From Firmicutes bacterium CAG:534 (lineage in GTDB: Bacteria > Bacillota > Clostridia > Lachnospirales > Lachnospiraceae), in assembly GCA_000436115.1 (NCBI GenBank), contig FR894526.1, positions 1-10,972 on the forward strand: 10,972 nt of DNA, written 5' to 3'. Shown here one piece after another: positions 5,588 through 10,972 of this stretch. Position 1 is the first letter of the stretch. Every line of letters starts with the position of its first letter. Position numbers and translations under genes: made by a program. Under the pieces are notes generated by a model. The model saw only the letters and a program-made list of their open reading frames with translations, was not told the DNA's origin and searched no databases.

Positions 5588-6664
5588 TTACTTTAAAAGA
5601 CACTCCCTATCGAGCAGGAAATCATAGATATTTACGGTCAGGATACCGTACTCATCATAATGTGGCTGAACAATATCTTTGGTAATGATAATCTTCTTGA
5701 AAGAATCGTCAATTTTTCTAAACGGTCTGATTTCCTGAGTTCGCTTTGCTTCATTAGGCAGCGAGTACGCCGACTGAATATAGTATCTGGAAGAACCAAG
5801 GTTACAGACGAAATCTATCTCCAGCTGCTTCCGGTTTACTTTTCCGTCTTTGTCCTTTTCTGCAATGGGAATGACACCCACATCTACGCTATAACCACGC
5901 ATACGAAGCTCGTTGTAAATTACATTCTCCATGGAATATGTCTGCTCAAATTGACGGAAGTTAATTCTGGCATTGCGAAGTCCTAAGTCGGAAAAATAAT
6001 ATTTCTTGGGAGTTTCAATGTATGCCTTTCCTTTGATGTCAAATCGCTGTGCAGACTCAATCAGAAAAGAATCCTCAAAATAATCCAGATACTTTTTGAT
6101 GGTGTTGGCGGTAATTTTTGACTTCTTGACCGTCTTAAAAGTATTTTTCAACTTTTCGGGATTGGTCAGCGAGCCAATAGCAGATGAGAGAATGTTCAAC
6201 AAATCTTCCAGCTCTCTGATATTCTTTACACGGTTTCTCTTGGTAATATCTTGAATATAAATCTCGTCACCACGGCCGGCAAACTCGGTAGCAATGTCTT
6301 TGGATAAGAGCTTTGCGTTACTTCCTGTCACAAATATATCCATATTATCCTTGCGGAGGTAACCATTCAAAACGGCTTCAAAGCAGTCCAACATCTGAAC
6401 TTCATCAAGCAACAGATAATACATTCCTTCATCAATGACTTTGGAGCGAATATACTCCATGAATTTTTCCGGGTCAACTCCCCGCTTTTCCTTTTCAATT
6501 TGAATAAGGCTTTCTCCAATCAGATAAAGGTCATCTGCAGAGTCAAAGGCAAAACGAATGATATGATCGGCATCTACACCATTATCCAATAGGTGGTGAA
6601 AAAAAATGTTATTCAGCAAATATGATTTGCCACACCTGCGAATACCGGTAATAACTTTAATCAA
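5588..6664 (-). CDS. AAA/DUF4143 ATPase, degenerate (start lost, internal in-frame deletion)
   Basis: A 358-codon frame with AAA ATPase motifs: Walker A GIRRCGKSYLL (7-17), Walker B YYLLLDEVQ (82-90) and sensor-like FVTGSNAKLLS (111-121). A DUF4143 C-terminal part follows (TITANTIKKYLDYFEDSFLI-type segment at about 185-204, YYFSDLGLRNARINFRQ, QLEIDFVCNLG). Homology continues in frame upstream of the only usable start (TTG 6664): REIRRDFYLDKLIKRKNNG is encoded from 6721, directly after the MATE stop, with no ATG or GTG. The native start is therefore missing. The protein runs from RGDEI (131-135) straight into YIQDITKRN, whereas relatives I know have about 55-60 residues between these motifs and are about 430-440 long. 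The nuclease-like site has QSAY where relatives of the other DUF4143 type have ExK. It is probably not functional. Confidence 0.75.
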   Translation of the reverse strand: MIKVITGIRRCGKSYLLNNIFFHHLLDNGVDADHIIRFAFDSADDLYLIGESLIQIEKEKRGVDPEKFMEYIRSKVIDEGMYYLLLDEVQMLDCFEAVLNGYLRKDNMDIFVTGSNAKLLSKDIATEFAGRGDEIYIQDITKRNRVKNIRELEDLLNILSSAIGSLTNPEKLKNTFKTVKKSKITANTIKKYLDYFEDSFLIESAQRFDIKGKAYIETPKKYYFSDLGLRNARINFRQFEQTYSMENVIYNELRMRGYSVDVGVIPIAEKDKDGKVNRKQLEIDFVCNLGSSRYYIQSAYSLPNEAKRTQEIRPFRKIDDSFKKIIITKDIVQPHYDEYGILTVNIYDFLLDRECLLK

Positions 6665-6721
6665 TCCGTTGTTTTTTCTTTTTATTAATTTATCTAAATA
6701 GAAATCTCTGCGAATCTCCCT

Positions 6722-7017
6722 CTAGGATAAACTGACCATCCATTTTCTTTTCTTGAAAATGGCAAGCGATACTGCCAGCCGAAAAATTTCTTCTGTTGTC
6801 AGCAATGTATATACACCTGCAATTCCCCATTGAAATACATATGCCCCCATAAGGCACAGTGAAATTCCGATGCACCAGGTTCCAACGATATCTATGATCA
6901 TGACAGTCTTTGTGTCACCACCGCTCTTTATAATTCCACCGCCAAGAATCATGTTTTCAACCTTGACAGGTGCATACAATGCAAAGATAATGAGAAGGAT
7001 TTTCCCAAGGTCTCCGT
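6722..7017 (-). pseudogene. MATE family efflux transporter, C-terminal remnant
   Basis: The frame reads LGKILLIIFALYAPVKVENM, ILGGGIIKSGGDTKTVMIID and so on to FKKRKWMVSLS and stop TAG (6724-6722). This is the characteristic end of MATE-type Na+/H+-coupled drug transporters (PVKVENMILGGGIIRSGG in relatives), with about two and a half of the usual twelve membrane helices. The 5' three quarters are missing: upstream of about 7017 the MATE frame gives way to a Sel1-like coding segment in another frame. No start codon with a ribosome binding site serves it. The C-terminus looks native, and the stop is immediately followed by the next remnant (AAA/DUF4143) in the same frame. It is inactive as a transporter. 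Confidence 0.8.
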
Positions 7018-7344
7018 TCCGTTTTCTGCAGCCATCTCATAATCTTCCATTGCTGTAGCATAATCCCCCTCATCAAATGCAATTTGCCCTAAACCATAAT
7101 ATCCATCCATGCATCCGAGGGCAATGGCATTGTCAAAGTACTCCTTTCCTTTCTCCTGATCGGCATCTACTCCCCTTCCATAACAATAATTGTATCCCAA
7201 AGCAACATAGGCATATGGATTTTCACCTGCATCATACTTTTTTGTAATATCTAAGGCTCATTCCGTTTTTGAAACAATAGGTTTTAATCCATTTTTTCTT
7301 ATGTTTTCTAATTCTTCTTTTTCCCACTTTTCAATCTTGCCACC
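7018..7344 (-). pseudogene. Sel1-like repeat protein, internal remnant with an in-frame stop
   Basis: The frame encodes GGKIEKWEKEELENIRKNGL, then a TGA (7260-7258), then ALDITKKYDAGENPYAYVAL, GYNYCYGRGVDADQEKGKEY and so on to EMAAENG. The later part shows the Sel1/TPR-like pattern: G-Y-x-Y-x-x-G-x-G-V-x-x-D-x-x-K, then Y-F-x-x-A-I-x-x-G, then a second partial unit. Such solenoids bind proteins. Both halves are in the same frame and read as one protein, so the TGA is a nonsense change or the scar of a small deletion. It is closed upstream by another TGA (7347-7345) just after the histidine kinase stop, and it breaks off near 7018 where the MATE remnant begins. No plausible start exists. Non-functional. 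Confidence 0.7.
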
Positions 7345-7372
7345 TCAAAGCTGGAAGTTGTCGATGCAATAA

Positions 7373-10180
7373 CTATAACAACATCTTTGATACCGCTCCT
7401 ATCACCGCTTCTGCATCCAGCCCCCGTACTGCTTGTGCAAGCTCATCAAACACAGCTTTTTTCTCGTCCGGATATCGGTAATGTGATAATTTTTCAATTA
7501 TTCCATCTGCTACATCCACATCATATTCCGCCATTGCCTGCGTAAGCAGGGTCAATTCCTGTTCGAGTAAGTCTTTGTCTAAATCTTTAAGTTCCTGTTC
7601 GTCCTCTTCCACACTGCAGATTGTTTGTAGCTGCTCATTCAGGCTTTTCCATTGCTCCATAAATATCGGATGCATCGTTTTTATAACATCCGTCTTCTCA
7701 TCGCGTGCCGCATATTCGAGCAGCTTTGCAATACTGGAAACGGTAAGTGCTCCGATCATTGCTGCCGATGTTTTCATTGCATGCACTTTTACGCGGTACT
7801 GCCGCAGGTTGTCCCCATCGGAAATATTTTTTTCAAATGCGTCCAGTGTCGCCGCATCTGTACCTGCCATCTGTACAAACTCTTCGATTACAGCAAGCAA
7901 ATCCTTGGGAGCTTTATTATGTAAATAGGCATACTCCAGATTAAGTTCTGAAACCGTCTCCAGCCGCTGTTGAATCTGTGCAGTTTCTTCTGCCTCCCTG
8001 CGTATCTGCTCCTCGGACTGCATGACATCGCCTTCTATAATCTTATTCTGCGGGAGATATTTTTGCAGTAGTTTTTCCAATTTGGAGTACATGATTGGTT
8101 TTGCAAAAAAATCATCAAATCCGTTTTGCAGAAACATTTCCTTTGCACCATTTACCGCATTTGCCGTCAATGCAATCACCGGTGTTTCCAAATTTACATT
8201 TCCTTCCTGCTCCGGAAATGCGTGAAGTGTCTCTATACCATCCATTCCCGGCATCATATGGTCAAGAAAGATAAGATCGTATTTCTTGTTTACAACTTTT
8301 TTCAAACATTCTTCTCCGCTGTCCGCCTCATCAATTCTCATCTGAGTATCCTTTAAAAGGCTCCGGAACACCTTGCGGTTTATAGCGTTATCATCAACCA
8401 CCAGTATATCTGCATCCGGTGCTATAAACGCCGTTTCATATACATATTGCTGTTCCTGCTGTTTGATACGCTCGGAAAGCTTTCCAACCGGTGTCTCATC
8501 GATAATATCCTGCTCAAGGTCAAAGAAAAAGTCAGAGCCTTCGCCATAGGTACTTGTCACCTCCAGATGACTCCCCATCAGCTTCAAAAGCTGCAGCGTA
8601 ATACTCATTCCAAGCCCTGTTCCCTCAATATTGCGATGGCGGCTCTCCTCGATCCTCTGAAATTCCTCAAACAGCTTCGGTTTATCCTCTTCTCTGATAC
8701 CAACACCTGTATCCTTTACTTCAAAATGCAAAAGCACCTTCTGTTCTTTCTTCTCTCCGGTAACTGAAAGCGTGACACTTCCATGCTCCGTATACTTAAC
8801 CGCATTATTTAAAAGGTTAAGAAGCACCTGGCGAATCCTGACATCATCCCCCATAAGTCTTGAAGGCAGCTTTTCATCAACATAAACCTCAACCTCAAGC
8901 TCTTTTGAAACAGCTTTCTGATAAATCATATTGACTGTATCATGTATCAGGCTGCTGACGTCGTATTCTACCGGAATAATCTCAAGCTTTCCCGAATCAA
9001 TTTTTGAAACATCAAGGATATCATTGATTAATGCCAGCAGACTTTTTCCCGCATTCTGAATATCTAACGCATATTCACGCACCTGCAATTCCCTGCTCTC
9101 CCTCAAAATCATTTCATCCATGCCAAGAACCGCATTAATCGGTGTTCGGATTTCATGTGACATATGTGCAAGAAACCTGCCCTTTGCCTCATTCGCCATC
9201 TCTGCTGCCTGCTTGTCTTTTTCAATGTGAAAAACAGACTGTATCGTATAAACAGAAGAACATATCAGAAGGATCAACATTCCGATTGCAAAATAATGTC
9301 CATGAAAATTTCCACTTCGGCTAAAATACATCGCTAATTGGATAGCCGAACATACAAATGCTCCAAAAAGACCAAATGCCACAAAACGATATTCCTGAAT
9401 TTTCCTGCTATACAGATCCTTTAAAAAAGTATACACAACAGATGCTATTGCCAGGAAACATCCTATTGCCACAAAAATAAATGTGGATACCAGATCTTTT
9501 ATTCCTGTAATATGCAGAATACAACTAATTGCATCAACCGTACCCATGAATATTCCCACAAAACGGTACAGCTTTTCAAACCGGTGTTTCTGAATTTCAT
9601 TCAGATAGATAATCACAGAAAACGGAATCAGCATGACCATATAAAACGGAATTTCACTTGCAATCGAAACATTTTGAAACATAATCTGACGGAAAACAGA
9701 ATTCATATCCAGCCAGACTGCAGAAAGCATACCTGCATATCCCAGATAAATAATATCCATCGGACGTTTATTCAAAATTCCATAAATTGCGCTGAAAAGA
9801 ATTGTCAAAATGCCTATCAGAAAAACAATCGCAGCTATAATAATCTCGCCAAAATACAGGCTGATCAGGAATTTCCATATACCAAATTCACTGCCCACAT
9901 AGGGCTGATACAAAATACCATTGCTGGATGCCATTTCAAGCCGCAGGACTTTTCCGGCATCCGCCGCTGTAACCGGTATCAGAAGATAACATTCAGGACT
10001 TATCTGCCCGAACCATCTTTTTCCCATAGTAGAATACTGATAAATCAGTTTTCCATCCAAATAGGCACTAAGATCCTGACCACGAAAACATAAATGGCTG
10101 ACCCTCTCATCCAGATTTTTAGGAATTATTGTTTCTATAATTTGCGTTCCTTTTTCATTTTTAGCGGGTATATCAATCAA
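7373..10180 (-). CDS. Hybrid sensor histidine kinase with 7TM sensor, receiver and HPt domains
   Basis: A 935-residue protein. Its parts are: an extracytoplasmic beta-rich sensor (about 1-100), seven membrane helices (about 105-316), and HisKA with the phospho-accepting His in MSHEIRTPINAVLGM (H342). HATPase follows with its N-box (LLNNAVKYTEHG, about 456-467), DTGVGI (490-495) and GTGLGM (520-525). The receiver domain has VVDDN (594-598), LDHMMPGMDG (D640), ALTA (T672) and FFAKPI (K694). The HPt domain has VKVHAMKTSAAMIGA (H800), with a helical tail to 935. The layout supports a His-Asp-His phosphorelay to a regulator encoded elsewhere. TTG 10180 is the first usual start, and its ribosome binding site is poor. 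The frame is open upstream to 10324 and there encodes clear sensor sequence (EDYQGEWYRIEEDGTKSLID), with no recognisable signal peptide. The true 5' end is unresolved, perhaps damaged. Confidence 0.85.
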   Translation of the reverse strand: MIDIPAKNEKGTQIIETIIPKNLDERVSHLCFRGQDLSAYLDGKLIYQYSTMGKRWFGQISPECYLLIPVTAADAGKVLRLEMASSNGILYQPYVGSEFGIWKFLISLYFGEIIIAAIVFLIGILTILFSAIYGILNKRPMDIIYLGYAGMLSAVWLDMNSVFRQIMFQNVSIASEIPFYMVMLIPFSVIIYLNEIQKHRFEKLYRFVGIFMGTVDAISCILHITGIKDLVSTFIFVAIGCFLAIASVVYTFLKDLYSRKIQEYRFVAFGLFGAFVCSAIQLAMYFSRSGNFHGHYFAIGMLILLICSSVYTIQSVFHIEKDKQAAEMANEAKGRFLAHMSHEIRTPINAVLGMDEMILRESRELQVREYALDIQNAGKSLLALINDILDVSKIDSGKLEIIPVEYDVSSLIHDTVNMIYQKAVSKELEVEVYVDEKLPSRLMGDDVRIRQVLLNLLNNAVKYTEHGSVTLSVTGEKKEQKVLLHFEVKDTGVGIREEDKPKLFEEFQRIEESRHRNIEGTGLGMSITLQLLKLMGSHLEVTSTYGEGSDFFFDLEQDIIDETPVGKLSERIKQQEQQYVYETAFIAPDADILVVDDNAINRKVFRSLLKDTQMRIDEADSGEECLKKVVNKKYDLIFLDHMMPGMDGIETLHAFPEQEGNVNLETPVIALTANAVNGAKEMFLQNGFDDFFAKPIMYSKLEKLLQKYLPQNKIIEGDVMQSEEQIRREAEETAQIQQRLETVSELNLEYAYLHNKAPKDLLAVIEEFVQMAGTDAATLDAFEKNISDGDNLRQYRVKVHAMKTSAAMIGALTVSSIAKLLEYAARDEKTDVIKTMHPIFMEQWKSLNEQLQTICSVEEDEQELKDLDKDLLEQELTLLTQAMAEYDVDVADGIIEKLSHYRYPDEKKAVFDELAQAVRGLDAEAVIGAVSKMLL

Positions 10181-10248
10181 AGACTTTGTCCCATCCTCTT
10201 CGATACGATACCATTCTCCCTGATAGTCCTCACATAAATCGTTCTCCT

Positions 10249-10406
10249 CTACATGATCGGGCGGCAGAACGATCTGTCCGATAACACCATACCCAAACGT
10301 AAGCTTCTGATAATTTCTTCTAACTCACCAATCAATAAAATTTTTGCATCAATCATTCCTCCATCTCTTAATTTTCCGTAATGTCGATCAATCTTTTTTT
10401 CTGTTT
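10249..10406 (-). other. Unassigned coding-like stretch between the DUF4143 gene and the kinase
   Basis: After the DUF4143 stop (10409-10407) one frame reads KTEKKIDRHYGKLRDGGMID, AKILLIGELEEIIRSLRLG and stops at TAG 10249. From about 10310 the kinase frame reads NYQKLTFGYGVIGQIVLPPD, which looks more like protein than the competing SLRLGMVLSDRSFCRPIM. A single-base slip near 10300-10310, around AAGCTT, would join IGELEEIIR to LTFGYGVIGQIVLPPD and on into the kinase sensor. I recognise no family. It may be the tail or middle of another deleted gene, fused to the kinase. Confidence 0.3.
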
Positions 10407-10972
10407 TTATAACCCTTCCATATTCAAATCCACGATTAACTTTCCTATTTCCCGTTCTTTTAAAAGATAGCACATGTAGATGGGAAGATATACCACAGCT
10501 CCCTCCTGTTCTAAATTTGCCGCCGATAAAACATATGCTTTCTCAAGATGATAATCAGGAATGTTCATAAAATTATCCAGAGCCTTATGTGCCTTATAGG
10601 CTTTTCCTGCTTTCACCTCTATGGGAACAACTTTTCCGCCCATTTCAATCACAGCATCCAGCTCTCCTATATTTTTCTTTTTACAGAAATAAGGCTCCAG
10701 ACCATTGGCCGTTAATTGCTGTACCACAGCATTCTCAAAATGGGCGCCATTATTTATCTCACTGTTCTTATTGATTAGTTCCAGTTTGATTTCCGCCGAA
10801 TATGCGCTGGTAAGCAATCCGGTGTCATTTGAAAAGAGCCGGAACACATTGCTGCTCTTACTCGCTTTGAGAGGAATGGTTGGAGCTTCTACGTTGTACA
10901 CAGGCAAAGCGACTCCTGCATCTTTCAGCCATAAAAAACTGTTTTCATATCTGTCAAACTTTAACTCTTTAT
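10407..10972 (-). CDS. AAA/DUF4143 ATPase, C-terminal part (5' end off the window)
   Basis: The frame is open from the right edge (first full codon at 10970) to TAA 10407, giving 187 residues. The sequence WLKDAGVALPVYNVEAP, FRLFSNDTGLLTSAYSAEI and NNGAHFENAVVQQLTANGLE is typical of the DUF4143 region that follows an AAA_14 ATPase domain. The end carries a nuclease-like signature GELDAVIEMGGKVVPIEVKAGK, matching the D-x(n)-E-x-K pattern of the PD-(D/E)xK fold; the residues look intact. The ATPase half lies outside the window. These proteins are common and often multicopy in Clostridia and Bacteroidia; their role is not established. It differs in sequence from the copy at 5588-6664, so it is not a recent duplicate. 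Confidence 0.85.
   Translation of the reverse strand, partial: KELKFDRYENSFLWLKDAGVALPVYNVEAPTIPLKASKSSNVFRLFSNDTGLLTSAYSAEIKLELINKNSEINNGAHFENAVVQQLTANGLEPYFCKKKNIGELDAVIEMGGKVVPIEVKAGKAYKAHKALDNFMNIPDYHLEKAYVLSAANLEQEGAVVYLPIYMCYLLKEREIGKLIVDLNMEGL

Noticed and set aside
6949..7200. An 83-codon ORF ending in GTETLGKSFSLSLHCMHLSRLKT as a real small gene
   Set aside because: The last part is the MATE remnant read out of frame, and the start is a TTG within continuous Sel1-like sequence; it is a chance chimera of two remnants.
9512..10093. Long plus-strand ORF of 193 codons
   Set aside because: It lies opposite the membrane part of the histidine kinase; its product is a His/Asn/Gln-rich string with no domain, as expected from antisense of hydrophobic codons.
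1..10972. Mobile element, phage or CRISPR explanation for the disrupted genes
   Set aside because: No transposase, integrase, resolvase, phage structural gene, terminal inverted repeats or regularly spaced repeats were seen on either strand.

Overview
The window looks like a chromosomal segment of a gut-type Clostridia, most likely Lachnospiraceae. The base composition is moderately AT-rich, Shine-Dalgarno sites are strong GGAGG types, and the gene families (7TM hybrid histidine kinase, AAA/DUF4143 ATPases, hybrid cluster protein, MATE, Sel1-like protein) are typical of that group. The taxonomic call is inference from gene content. Every gene I can support lies on the minus strand, so transcription runs from high to low coordinates. 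I saw no tRNA, rRNA, CRISPR array, transposase or integrase.

Right to left (transcription order): a 5'-incomplete AAA/DUF4143 ATPase (10407-10972) runs off the edge. After a short unassigned coding-like stretch comes a large hybrid histidine kinase (7373-10180) with 7TM sensor, HisKA, HATPase, receiver and HPt domains; its frame stays open upstream to 10324 but holds no ATG, GTG or better start there. From about 7344 to 5246 there is a gene graveyard. It holds a Sel1-like repeat fragment with an in-frame stop, the C-terminal end of a MATE transporter, an AAA/DUF4143 ATPase without a proper start and with an apparent internal in-frame deletion, and the C-terminal end of hybrid cluster protein (hcp).

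Next come three intact-looking or partly intact genes. A membrane-anchored TIKI/EreA/ChaN-like putative hydrolase is fused to a multi-spanning C-terminal domain (3885-5138). A COG3910-type stand-alone AAA ATPase follows (3109-3825). Then comes an MBL-fold hydrolase cut off after about 127 residues and abutting the tail of an unrelated reading frame (2579-3081).

The most coherent functional unit is 351-2514: four overlapping genes in the order ECF-like sigma factor, small two-TM protein (candidate anti-sigma factor), seven-TM membrane protein (candidate sensor) and PrsW-family intramembrane protease. A factor-independent terminator (273-312) follows them. This reads as a self-contained sigma-factor activation module in which the protease is encoded with its presumed target. 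In Bacillus subtilis, by contrast, prsW lies apart from sigW-rsiW. At the left edge is the 5' part of a secreted-protein gene (1-208).
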